NCBI GenBank assembly: GCA_030606285.1 | Contig: JAUWGS010000010.1 | Coordinates: 1 to 64,000, forward strand | Direction of reading: 5' to 3' | Source: Planctomycetales bacterium | GTDB taxonomy: Bacteria; 4484-113 | DNA length: 64,000 nucleotides | Program-made: the position numbers and the translations under genes | The notes under the pieces: generated by a model | Seen by the model: the letters and a program-made list of their open reading frames with translations, nothing else | What the model was told of the DNA's origin: nothing | Database searches by the model: none | Part shown: positions 7,793-15,663 of the stretch, in pieces | Numbering within the stretch: the stretch's first letter is position 1 | Layout: each line of letters begins with the position of its first letter

Positions 7793-8078
7793 CGGATGGG
7801 CCCTGTAGTGTGCGGTCTTGCCTGCCCGCCGAAGTCCCGCAATGCGAGACGAAGGAGGGTGCCGCACCTTTTTCAGGATGTCCCGCGAAACACCGCTGCT
7901 CCAAAGAAGGGAGCGGTGGAGCACGAGCCCCCATCCTACAGTGATTCGTCCCCAGAGAAGGATGTCACCGTATCCCGCGTTTTGCGGGCCGAATCTCGCG
8001 GCAGAGCCGCGTTTTCTGTGGTAAACTCTAGGACTTGCGCTCCTGCGGTACCGTGGGGCGCGAGTAGCTGAAAAAACT
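7793..8078. other. Intergenic region with degraded repeats
   Basis: No supported gene. It holds fragments of the CTACAG-type palindromic family (near 7935-7945) and GC-rich hairpins. A possible -10 TAAACT near 8021 may serve the GGDEF gene. Confidence 0.4.
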
Positions 8079-9689
8079 ATGCCGAAACCGGTGGACAGAC
8101 CGTCGCGTGAAGTTGAGAAGCACTTCAACTTCAACATTCTGAAGAAGCGCATGGCCGCGGTGAACTTGCGGACCGAGCGCAAGCTTCGGCCGCGAATCGT
8201 CCGCAAGATTGCGCTTTCCCTGGTAATCAGGCGCGTCTCGCTGGTCAACCTTGACCCCAAGGCTGAGTGCATCACCCAGCTCAACTGCACGGGCTTCCGC
8301 GGGCGAACCCGCGACCTCAATGCGTCGAACAAGGTGGTTATCCGCGTGGCGAAGGACCGCCGGCCGTTCATTTGCGGCAATATCGAAGACTTCCCAGAGC
8401 TGATATCGCTGTTTAGCAAGAACTACCGCACGCCCGCTTGCGCCGTGCTCCCCCTCACCTTCCAGGACGAACTGGTGGGAATTCTATGCCTGTCGGACCT
8501 CTCAGCAACGCAGCTGCAGGAGTTGAGCCAGCGCCTGGGCGAGCTGGAGTCGGTCTGCGAACAGATAGGGCAGCTGCTCTACCACTGGGAGTTCATACGC
8601 AGCGAGCATCCTGCCGCACCGGCCAGCAAAGACGAGCGCGCGAAATTCTTCATGTTGCTCGACGAGTTCGTCGAGAACATCAATCTCACCTGGGAAACCG
8701 AGAACACAGTCGGCGTCTACAGCAGGCTGCTGTCCGACATTCTCCCGCTGAAATTCTGGGGAATGATCTTCGACCCGCTCGACCGGGGGGAAGAGATCGT
8801 GGTGTGCCTGGCTGACAGGACGAGCGACCAGGAAGTTGAATGGCTTACATCCCATCTCATCCGCTCCTGGCCCAAGCGACCCAATTTGCAGAAATCGGAG
8901 ATCTCGCACGTCCGCGTGCTCGGCGAAGACCTGCTGATTGAGGACAGCGCCGTGAGCCCCGACGAGGGGCAGCGCGTGGAGCTGGCGCCCATCTACCTGG
9001 ACAACAATTTATTCGGGCTGGTTGGTATTGTGGTCCCGCAGACCTTCTCCGTAAGCGAGGACACGCGCCAGTTCATCAAGGTGCTCTCGCATCACCTCGG
9101 CACGCACATCAAGAAGAACTATTTGATGGCGGCCAACGAGGAGATGGACCACCTCGACCGCGTGACGGGTCTCTACAACCAGCGGCACTTCTTCACGGTT
9201 CTGGAGCGCGAGTTCGAGCGGTCGACGCGCTACAACGTGCCATTCTCCGTGCTGTTTTTGGACGTGGACCACTTCAAGGACATCAACGACACGTACGGGG
9301 TCGGGGAGGGACATAACGTGCTGCGCGAGATATCGCGGGTGCTAAAGGTGGCGTTGCGTTCCACGGACAACATCTCGCGCTACTCCGGCGAGCGCTTCGT
9401 AATCGCCTTGACGGAAACCGGCCTCCGGGAGGCGGAGCTGGTGGGCAACCGCATCCGCCGCCTTATAGCTAACCACTCCTTCTTCATCAGCGCAGAGAAC
9501 CTCTTCGTCAAGGTGACAGCCAGCATCGGCGTGACGAGCTTCCTCGACCACCGGCCGCGAAGCGTGGCGCAGTTCATCGAGTTCGCGGACACGGCGCTGT
9601 ACTTCGCCAAGCGCAACGGGCGCAACCAGGTCGTCTCCTACACCTATGTCATCAATTTGATGATGTCCGACGTGGACAGCCAGAGCTAG
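8079..9689 (+). CDS. GAF-type sensor with degenerate GGDEF domain
   Basis: 536 residues, soluble. The N-terminal about 340 residues contain one or two GAF-like sensor segments (LPLTFQDELVGILCLSD near 125-140; a second near 200-335). The C-terminal GGDEF domain begins at DRVTGLYNQRHF (about 360) and includes FLDVDHFKDINDTYG. The catalytic loop reads RYSGERF (about 434) instead of RYGGDEF. The substrate-contacting Gly and the Glu at the fourth position are altered, so diguanylate cyclase activity is uncertain; it may be a c-di-GMP or GTP receptor. It stands alone between repeat regions. Confidence 0.8.
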   Translation: MPKPVDRPSREVEKHFNFNILKKRMAAVNLRTERKLRPRIVRKIALSLVIRRVSLVNLDPKAECITQLNCTGFRGRTRDLNASNKVVIRVAKDRRPFICGNIEDFPELISLFSKNYRTPACAVLPLTFQDELVGILCLSDLSATQLQELSQRLGELESVCEQIGQLLYHWEFIRSEHPAAPASKDERAKFFMLLDEFVENINLTWETENTVGVYSRLLSDILPLKFWGMIFDPLDRGEEIVVCLADRTSDQEVEWLTSHLIRSWPKRPNLQKSEISHVRVLGEDLLIEDSAVSPDEGQRVELAPIYLDNNLFGLVGIVVPQTFSVSEDTRQFIKVLSHHLGTHIKKNYLMAANEEMDHLDRVTGLYNQRHFFTVLEREFERSTRYNVPFSVLFLDVDHFKDINDTYGVGEGHNVLREISRVLKVALRSTDNISRYSGERFVIALTETGLREAELVGNRIRRLIANHSFFISAENLFVKVTASIGVTSFLDHRPRSVAQFIEFADTALYFAKRNGRNQVVSYTYVINLMMSDVDSQS

Positions 9690-9817
9690 CTGCGGGCACT
9701 ACACTTACTCAGTGGGCGTTATTCAGTGGCACGGGCGTCCCGCCAGTGATTCCACGAATTAAACCCGGAGTGGGGGTCTCCAGGTTTACCCGCCACGCCG
9801 AAGGCGCCGGAGGGCCA

Positions 9818-9843
9818 CCACACCTTAATCGCGCGGCCTGGAG
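9818..9843. repeat. 26-nt dispersed repeat, copy 1
   Basis: Matches 55231-55256 at 24 of 26 positions (core CCACACCTTAATCGCGC, then CCTGGAG). It lies between the GGDEF gene and tRNA-Met, next to GTTTACCCGCC repeats and a partial GGCACGGGCGTCCCGCC hairpin near 9729. Confidence 0.6.
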
Positions 9844-9897
9844 ATTTACCCGCCTGTGGAGGGCCGGCGCGTCCAGTATGTGATTTTCTCTTATCTG

Positions 9898-9927
9898 AGG
9901 ACTGATAGCTGACGACTGAAGACTGAA
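9898..9927. repeat. ACTGA/GACTGAAG oligonucleotide tract
   Basis: Repeated words ACTGATAGCTG and ACGACTGAAGACTGAAA abut the 3' end of the tRNA gene. They are complementary to those at 7766-7792. Confidence 0.4.
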
Positions 9928-9928
9928 A

Positions 9929-10000
9929 TAGCGGCGGGCGGAATCGAACCGCCGACTCAACGGTTATGAGCCGTTTGCTCTACCTCTGAGCTACGCCGCC
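9929..10000 (-). tRNA. tRNA-Met (anticodon CAT)
   Basis: On the minus strand: acceptor GGCGGCG/CGCCGCT, D-arm GCTC/GAGC, anticodon arm AACGG-CTCATAA-CCGTT, five-base variable loop, T-arm GGCGG-TTCGATT-CCGCC, discriminator A. The 3' CCA is not encoded. The first pair is G-U rather than the C/A mismatch of typical initiators, so elongator Met (or Ile2 with modified C34) is more likely than fMet. Confidence 0.92.
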
Positions 10001-10010
10001 ACGAAGCGCA

Positions 10011-10038
10011 ATTATAGAATACCACCGATTCAAGTCAA
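10011..10038 (-). promoter_or_regulatory. Consensus sigma-70 type promoter of tRNA-Met
   Basis: Minus strand TTGACT (10033-10038), 16-nt spacer, TATAAT (10011-10016), with the tRNA 5' end 10 nt downstream. Confidence 0.8.
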
Positions 10039-10050
10039 GAATGGGCTTCC

Positions 10051-10108
10051 CTGTAGGGCGGGGGCTCCGTCTTCGACCCTGAGGCTCAGACCCGAAGGGC
10101 GCCCCGCC
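10051..10108. repeat. Long imperfect hairpin of CTGTAGGGCGG family
   Basis: Begins CTGTAGGGCGGGGG and ends GGCGCCCCGCC, with an inner CTTCG/CGAAG pair. The stretch 10109-10265 holds no gene that I can support. Confidence 0.55.
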
Positions 10109-10265
10109 ATGTTTTCTCCCATCACCATTCCTGCCTTCTAAGCAGAAAGCCACAGGTCGGGGGGGAAGAGAGACGGGAGTTCCACAAATGACGGGGGGAG
10201 GTCGGAGACTTCGAACTTACGTACGGCTTGGTGCACTCTTAGTGAATCGGGACTTCACCTAACCA

Positions 10266-10427
10266 TCAGAGCGAGCCCGTATAGAGGGTGTAGTCAAGCA
10301 TGTCCTGCCCCTCAACTGCGAGCAACATCTCCCGAAGGCGAGTAACAGCCTCTGCTGACTCAAGAACATCCTCCGGGATCTCCCCGTAGACTGATTCAAT
10401 CCAAGTTTGCAGGTCTGATGATTCCAT
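10266..10427 (-). CDS. Small acidic protein of unknown function
   Basis: 53 residues from ATG 10427, preceded by GGAGGAG 13 nt upstream. It is acidic and helical with no recognisable domain. It follows the protease gene by 25 nt on the same strand and is probably its operon partner. Confidence 0.55.
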   Translation of the reverse strand: MESSDLQTWIESVYGEIPEDVLESAEAVTRLREMLLAVEGQDMLDYTLYTGSL

Positions 10428-10452
10428 TGTTCTCAGAAGGCTCCTCCGCAAA

Positions 10453-11616
10453 TTATACCACTATCGGTTTGCCTGCCGTCTTTTCCAGCTCCAGCCTCAT
10501 TGGAGTAAGATCGATGTGCTGACCGCATCTAGGACATGTGAGAACTGAGCCCTTCGGATAGCTCATCATCCCTTTTCTATGCTTGACGCCCTTCTTGAAA
10601 TCCACTTGGACAGGTATAACAGCACCGCAGTTGTTGCACTGGACGTCAACGTCAGCGCTTTCTCCAGAAACAGGAGTTACCTGCTGGTGCACTGGAAGGA
10701 GTTGCCTGTATATATGGGATTTCGGGGTCTCATATAGCTTGAAAATGTTCGACCTTTCGAAGGTCATGTACAGCAGCACATAGTATCGCTCTATCGCTTC
10801 CCCAAGTTCACGTTCTGCGGTGAAGTCAGTGACGAGTAGCCTCATCTCAGTAAGGTCTTGCAGTTTGATACACCTGTCATGTGTCTTCCAGCGAGAATGG
10901 TCACAAAGTTGTTCAGCTATTTCACTCGCGCGAGATTCCTTCTCTGCTTCCGTGACTTCCCTGCCATCTGATGTATGCTTGACCCACTTCTGAAACTTGT
11001 AGTGGTGAAGCCAATCAGTAACTAGGTCTTTGGCGAAATCCAGACCATTCCTACAATGCTCCAAGTCGCCCGGGCTTACACCAGCCAAGATAGGAAAGTA
11101 TGCGGCGTTCAACTTATTATTCGCATCGACCACCTCCTCCTTGATCTTCTGTACGCCATCAATGAGTGCTTGGGCTGAGATGATGTTGCCTCTGTGGGAT
11201 ACCTGTGCATCTATAGGACCGAGCGAAGATTCGTGGGACATCAGGATCTCGTCGCCAGACATCGCCAGAATCGTCCCAGCGCTCATAGCTCGACCAGGTA
11301 TTATGAACCCAATGTCCCCGTATCGCCCTCTGAGCAATCTCACGATAGCTTCCACGGCTTCTGCTCTTCCGCCCTCGGTTACCAGCACGATGTCTAGCGC
11401 GCTCCCCTTCAGCTTCGCTAACTGGTCCTTGATAGGCAAGAGGTCGTCGTGGTCAATCATCCTCGGTACTTGCATTGGAAGCCTCTTGGTGCTTGCAGCA
11501 AAAACAAGGACATCCCGTTTCCTTATCTCCGCAATCCGCGACAACTTCTCCATCCTTTCCACGTCAAGCTGCTGGCTATTCATGCGCTTTTCGATGTATT
11601 CCGTGTAATAAGTCAT
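10453..11616 (-). CDS. SDH-type serine protease (SppA/ClpP-like fold)
   Basis: 387 residues. It resembles the serine dehydrogenase proteinase family (crotonase/ClpP fold). The segment DIVLVTEGG marks the oxyanion-type Gly-Gly strand, IPGRAMSAGT carries the candidate nucleophile Ser, and SLGPIDAQV is the conserved helix start. The C-terminal 70 residues add a zinc-ribbon-like module with CNNC and CPRC about 36 residues apart. No signal peptide or membrane segment is visible, so it is probably cytosolic. AAAGGAGG lies 7 nt before the chosen ATG 11616, which decides it over ATG 11622 inside the spacing region. It lies in an AT-richer island with a small partner gene and a broken methyltransferase. 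Confidence 0.75.
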   Translation of the reverse strand: MTYYTEYIEKRMNSQQLDVERMEKLSRIAEIRKRDVLVFAASTKRLPMQVPRMIDHDDLLPIKDQLAKLKGSALDIVLVTEGGRAEAVEAIVRLLRGRYGDIGFIIPGRAMSAGTILAMSGDEILMSHESSLGPIDAQVSHRGNIISAQALIDGVQKIKEEVVDANNKLNAAYFPILAGVSPGDLEHCRNGLDFAKDLVTDWLHHYKFQKWVKHTSDGREVTEAEKESRASEIAEQLCDHSRWKTHDRCIKLQDLTEMRLLVTDFTAERELGEAIERYYVLLYMTFERSNIFKLYETPKSHIYRQLLPVHQQVTPVSGESADVDVQCNNCGAVIPVQVDFKKGVKHRKGMMSYPKGSVLTCPRCGQHIDLTPMRLELEKTAGKPIVV

Positions 11617-11722
11617 ATCCATTCCTCCTTTCACTCGTTCTCAAGGTGCGTGCTTCAGACTCTTCAGCTACATTCACATGCACGCAAGTTGCGGTGTAGC
11701 GTTTAATTCTACCAGACTCAAG

Positions 11723-11728
11723 TATAAT
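11723..11728 (+). promoter_or_regulatory. -10 box TATAAT before methyltransferase remnant
   Basis: TATAAT sits 6 nt before GTG 11735, consistent with a formerly leaderless gene. Confidence 0.5.
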
Positions 11729-11734
11729 TAACCT

Positions 11735-11980
11735 GTGGGGTCACTACAAGCCAATCTCATCTTCGAACCCGGAACCATCTACTGCGGAGACTGCAAAGAC
11801 GTGCTTGCGCAGTTTCCGGAAGAATGCGTTGACCTAATCTACATCGACCCGCCGTTTCATTCGGGAAGAAGCTATGAGGTGCTTTGGGGAGACGTGCAGG
11901 AGAAGCACGCCTTTGAAGACAGATGGGGGGATGTCAAGCGCTACCTAGAGTATATGCGCCCGCACTCACGACACCTGTAG
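11735..11980 (+). pseudogene. N-terminal fragment of a DNA methyltransferase
   Basis: From GTG 11735 about 75 codons match the start of N4/N6-type DNA methyltransferases: IYCGDCKDVLAQFP, then DLIYIDPPFHSGRSY (catalytic motif IV, DPPF), then EDRWGDVKRYLEYMRP. After about 11960 homology stops and a TAG follows at 11978. The SAM-binding motif and target-recognition region are gone, so it cannot be active. The breakpoint abuts the convergent gene ending at 11985. Confidence 0.8.
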
Positions 11981-11984
11981 AGCG

Positions 11985-12434
11985 TCATTCCCCCTCCTCG
12001 AAATCCTCGAAGTCTAGTATTAGCTGTGCGGCTGTTATTGCGAAGTAATCTGCTTTCCACGTAGCTTCAAGTGGTGTAGGAGGAGGGTATCTTATTACGA
12101 TGTCGAGAGACCTCAAATCCTTGATAGCTTCTCTAACATCTCGAACCATTCGATCGATGCGCCGCTTTGTATCGTATGCCCACTCCTTGAACATTTCTCT
12201 GTTCGCCTCGCTTACATCTTTGGCATTGTAGGCATTAGAGTATGTCGCAAGACTTTCAATCATATCCGGTCCCTCTCGTTCCATATATGTAACGGCTTCC
12301 CAATACTCAGACGTAGCCTCAGACTTGGCCTTTTCTACGGGGTCGGTGCACGATGTAGTCACTACTGAGACGATGCTTGAGGCAAGTAAGACGCAAAGCG
12401 ATAGATGCAGTGGTGCTTTGAGTAACCTTCTCAT
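11985..12434 (-). CDS. Putative lipoprotein of unknown function
   Basis: 149 residues from ATG 12434 (GGAGG six nt upstream; ATG 12446 contains the ribosome site and is rejected). A signal peptide ends in VTTSC, a weak lipobox. The rest is alpha-helical and charged with no known domain. It ends head-on to the truncated methyltransferase. Confidence 0.6.
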   Translation of the reverse strand: MRRLLKAPLHLSLCVLLASSIVSVVTTSCTDPVEKAKSEATSEYWEAVTYMEREGPDMIESLATYSNAYNAKDVSEANREMFKEWAYDTKRRIDRMVRDVREAIKDLRSLDIVIRYPPPTPLEATWKADYFAITAAQLILDFEDFEEGE

Positions 12435-12531
12435 TCGAGCCTCCATTTAGTGAGTTGTCGGAACCTTCTCAAGGCTTTTGACCCTACAGTCCACGGCCTA
12501 AGAGGTCGGCACCTCTATCTTATCCATAGCT

Positions 12532-12873
12532 TCACCTCTGCCCATTCATCTCCATCTTCACACCCTCAGGTTCCTGACCACCATTGCTGGCTGTAGGCAG
12601 AGGTCGCTTGAAGAAGAGACGGAAATCTGCCGAGCCATGCGCCGAAACTCTCATCGGGACAGCGGCTACCAACTCCCAACCGTCATTTCCAACATCCTTG
12701 AGGTCGCGAGGGGTCGGATAAACATCCTCTATCCGACCCACGTAATACTCCCACCGAACTGGCTGCGCGGTGTTTCCCGGGTCGCCAGTCGCTGGGAGAT
12801 TAGAGCCTAACGATACCAGGATAAGCAACGAGACCAGAAGCACGATTATTACATTTGCCTGTCTCTTAGTCAT
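12532..12873 (-). CDS. Membrane-anchored DUF4177-like protein
   Basis: 113 residues. An N-terminal hydrophobic helix (residues 7-28) is followed by WEYYVGRIE, then GNDGWELVAAVP and FRLFFKRP. This is the pattern of DUF4177 (W-E-Y...G-x-x-G-W-E-L-V-A-V...F-K-R). Its function is unknown. AGGAGG precedes ATG 12873. Confidence 0.6.
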   Translation of the reverse strand: MTKRQANVIIVLLVSLLILVSLGSNLPATGDPGNTAQPVRWEYYVGRIEDVYPTPRDLKDVGNDGWELVAAVPMRVSAHGSADFRLFFKRPLPTASNGGQEPEGVKMEMNGQR

Positions 12874-13242
12874 TCCGTTGGATTCCTCCTTTCTAGTCGT
12901 GGTTCACGGGTCAAAAGCTCAATAACCGCCCATTCCTCCTGCCCATTGGGACGTCCGGACATCACTCACAGTAGCCCCGGCCTCTGGGCCGGTGCAAACT
13001 GCCGGGTGTCCAGTCTCAAGCGCGACGACAGAGCCTCTGCCAACGGCTATATTCCCGTCAGCTTCCTTATAGCACTTGTTTCAAATCCTGTGAAGTCAGG
13101 TCCCCGCCCCGCCATAGGCGGGCAAGCCTACAGAAGGTGCGGCACGAGACCGCACCCTACAGCATCCCCCGGTCCAACAACCAAAAACCAGCAACCAACA
13201 ACCATCACGGCCCAATTCCTTCACGGCACGCGCAGATTACTC
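12874..13242. other. Repeat-bearing intergenic region
   Basis: No supported gene. It contains a GGCC-centred hairpin near 12975-12995, the 29-nt exact repeat at 13102-13130, a GGTGCGG/CCGCACC hairpin plus CTACAG (13135-13162), and a CAACAACCAAAAACC tract (13171-13205). Confidence 0.5.
13102..13130. repeat. 29-nt exact repeat, copy 2
   Basis: Identical to 357-385. It is followed by CAG, giving the CCTACAG end seen in other repeats here. Confidence 0.8.
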
Positions 13243-13248
13243 TATAAT
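13243..13248 (+). promoter_or_regulatory. -10 box TATAAT of exported protein gene
   Basis: TATAAT 11 nt upstream of ATG 13260, implying a leader of only a few nucleotides. Confidence 0.55.
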
Positions 13249-13259
13249 CGTCTGGCGCA

Positions 13260-14495
13260 ATGGGTCACCGCTATTCCACTAAGCTGTGGTTGCCACCGGC
13301 GTTGCTGCTGGCGTTTATGAGCTGTGCGCTGCTGCTGCTCGCGGCATCGCCGGGTGCTGCGCGCGCGGAGATGAGCGATGCGGCGCACATCGTGTTCAAC
13401 GACGGAAGCCTGATCCTCGACTACGACTGGTGGGACGACGACGAGCTCGTGCTCTACACGGTGAATCCCTATGGCGCCATTATGTGGCTTCACAGGATTA
13501 CGACCGGCGACCGCAAGAAGCTCATCTCGGCGACGGACCTCAGCCGGGTTCTGGGCAAGCACACCGACTGGGAGCGGCTCTCGTTCACCCTCTCGCCCCA
13601 CCGGCGTTACATCTCGTTTTACATCCCGCCGTCCGGCCCGCTGGAAGCGCCATTCTTCAAAGTGGTGGACCTCGAAGCGCCCAGGATCCGCGCGTTCAGC
13701 TTCAGCAAGATGCCGTCAGATTTCGCCGTGGGCCACAGCGTGTGGGACAACACGGACAAGTACGTCTACGTTTCCGCGCAGGAGTTCAGCGCGCCCGAAA
13801 ACGTCGTCAGCCTGGGGCGATTGAGCCTCGAGACCGGCGCGTTCCTACCGCTGGCACTCAAGGAACAGGTGGATCTGATAGACGACATGGCGTACGACCC
13901 GCAGAGCAACGCGATACTGATGGCTGCGCGCAGCTTTGGCGGCGAGTATCCGCGCGGGAACTTCCTGGTCAGGTACTCGCTGAGCGAGAACACAATTACG
14001 AGCATTCATGAAGCGTACCTGTACCGTGGCATCGAGGTCATCGAGACCGGCGAAGTGCTGGTCGCAGCGGTGGTCAAGGAAGCGTTCGGAGGCTCGTTCC
14101 CCGGATTCCTTATGGTGGACGAAACCTTCGATCTGCCCCAGACGCCCGATGAGGGCAAAGCCGCGCGGTACGTCTCGCGCATACTGCTCATCGGTACTGA
14201 GGGCGATCCGGAAGTCCTGCTAAACAGCCAGGATCGCGGCTTCGATTTCGAGCCGGCCCTGTCACCCGACAACGCTTACCTGGCCTTCCTGCGCATGTTC
14301 TACCGGCTACCGTACGCGGTGAGGGTGCGCACGCCGGTAAACGACGTCTTCTTGTGTTTGAAGGAACGGCACGGAGCGCAGGAATACGTCGTGATGCAGG
14401 GCGCGGAGAGCTACAAGTTCTCTCCCGGCGCACGCCTGCTCGCGGCCCGCTTCCGCGACCGGAGTTTCCTGACGCTCTTTGAGCTGCCGCAGTAG
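13260..14495 (+). CDS. Exported beta-propeller-like protein
   Basis: 411 residues. A cleavable signal peptide (hydrophobic 11-32, ending AARA) leads into repeated strands of the TolB/WD type (LSFTLSPHRRYISFYIPPSG, FEPALSPDNAYLAFLRMF, YKFSPGARLLAARF). The S-P-x-x-x-Y-x-x-F repeats are typical of PD40-like blades. It is probably periplasmic or secreted; its ligand is unknown. No cysteine lipobox is placed at the cleavage site. Confidence 0.65.
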   Translation: MGHRYSTKLWLPPALLLAFMSCALLLLAASPGAARAEMSDAAHIVFNDGSLILDYDWWDDDELVLYTVNPYGAIMWLHRITTGDRKKLISATDLSRVLGKHTDWERLSFTLSPHRRYISFYIPPSGPLEAPFFKVVDLEAPRIRAFSFSKMPSDFAVGHSVWDNTDKYVYVSAQEFSAPENVVSLGRLSLETGAFLPLALKEQVDLIDDMAYDPQSNAILMAARSFGGEYPRGNFLVRYSLSENTITSIHEAYLYRGIEVIETGEVLVAAVVKEAFGGSFPGFLMVDETFDLPQTPDEGKAARYVSRILLIGTEGDPEVLLNSQDRGFDFEPALSPDNAYLAFLRMFYRLPYAVRVRTPVNDVFLCLKERHGAQEYVVMQGAESYKFSPGARLLAARFRDRSFLTLFELPQ

Positions 14496-14517
14496 CTTGC
14501 GTGGCGCGCAGGCCGCG

Positions 14518-15201
14518 CTAGAACAGCGACCAGGTGTAGCTCAGGCCGCCCGCGATATCTTCCATGTCGATCAGGCCAACGTCCAGCGAAAGCCCCGACG
14601 CGGAGAACCGCGCGCCCAGATTGATGTACTTTTTCGTGCCCTCGGCGATGATTGAGAACTGCGGGTGAAGCTTCAGCTCGCCGCCGACGAGTAAACCGTC
14701 GCTGTAGAATCCTCCGCCGTAACCGGCATTAACCGACAGCCCGATCTGGCTGGACGCCAGCGGGCCCGACAGGTTGAAGCTCTTACTGACCAGCAGGTAC
14801 GGCGTGATTTCCTGCTGGTCGAGCATGTCGACAACGCCGCCAACGAACGCGAACGGCTGGAGCGAGGATTCGTTGCTTATGATGAACTTTCCGTTCAGCA
14901 GCGTAGCGCCGCCGCTCGTGTCGCTGTCCATCGCAGAAACGCCGAACTCAAGCGCGGGAATGGGGCTGTAGCTGGCAGCGTACACGCTGGTTCCGCCATC
15001 GACTCCGTATTCTGCCAGCGCGCCGGACAGGTCGAAGAAATGCGCCGAAAACGCAAGGCCGGAGATGCCGTTGGCCTGGGCGTCGGGCGTCAGGATGAGA
15101 CCGGAGGGTCCCAGGTAGCTCGGCATCGCAGGCGCGGCGAAACTCGCCGACAGCAGCACTGCACAAATGGTTAGAACACCCAGAAACAGCCTTCCTCTCA
15201 T
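14518..15201 (-). CDS. Outer-membrane beta-barrel-like protein (YjbH-like start)
   Basis: 227 residues with a signal peptide (cleavage near SFA-AP). The mature start YLGPSGLILTPDA resembles the G-x-[ST]-G-L-I-x-T-P-x-A entry of YjbH-type barrel proteins. Alternating amphipathic strands follow, and the chain ends SYTWSLF with a terminal Phe, as in BAM-inserted outer-membrane proteins. It supports a diderm envelope. It is convergent with the preceding gene (22 nt apart). Confidence 0.65.
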   Translation of the reverse strand: MRGRLFLGVLTICAVLLSASFAAPAMPSYLGPSGLILTPDAQANGISGLAFSAHFFDLSGALAEYGVDGGTSVYAASYSPIPALEFGVSAMDSDTSGGATLLNGKFIISNESSLQPFAFVGGVVDMLDQQEITPYLLVSKSFNLSGPLASSQIGLSVNAGYGGGFYSDGLLVGGELKLHPQFSIIAEGTKKYINLGARFSASGLSLDVGLIDMEDIAGGLSYTWSLF

Positions 15202-15663
15202 CTGATTCCCTCCGTACAGTTAGTTGATTCTACCGTCTCGGAGTGCAAAGTGTCAATAACTTGTTGATAACTCGGTGACTTTTCACGGAGTTCTGAGCTT
15301 CGTCAACTCAGATTCCCACCTTGTCAACAGCGGGTAAACGGGCGAATAGGATGGCCTACCCTCACGCTCTCGCGCTGAGCTGGAACGTGCGGCAAGCGAG
15401 CGCGCGGTTCGTTGATGGTGTGAGCAGACCTTTGCCGGGCGCTTTAGGCAAGGAATCAACACGGCCCCGCGCGTGGATAAACTGTTGAACCTGGGGATAA
15501 CCACGCGTGGCGCGTGGCCTAAGTTCGCGTGGGAGTTCGCGGGTCACCCTACAGGCTATTCCCCTGGCTGCGGGCCCCTGTTTACTCGCTTCCCCCTCCT
15601 ACGTCCCACTCCCTGCTCCCACGCCCCAATGTTGCATATGTCTCCGAACAGTGCAGGTAGAGG
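15202..15663. other. Intergenic region with DnaA-box-like words and repeats
   Basis: No gene supported. Three 9-mers, each one mismatch from TGTGGATAA (the reverse of a DnaA box), lie at 15262-15270, 15472-15480 and 15492-15500 in the same orientation. A palindromic repeat lies at 15501-15519 and a truncated CCCTACAG repeat near 15547. Confidence 0.4.
15501..15519. repeat. 19-nt palindromic repeat, copy 2
   Basis: CCACGCGTGGCGCGTGGCC, one mismatch from 7738-7756. Confidence 0.6.

Noticed and set aside
10453-11616. ClpP or SppA proper
   Set aside because: The Ser motif and length fit better with the SDH-type family, and there is no signal or membrane segment as in SppA.
15202-15663. Chromosomal origin oriC
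   Set aside because: Only three imperfect boxes and no dnaA, dnaN or gidA nearby; reported only as a weak observation.
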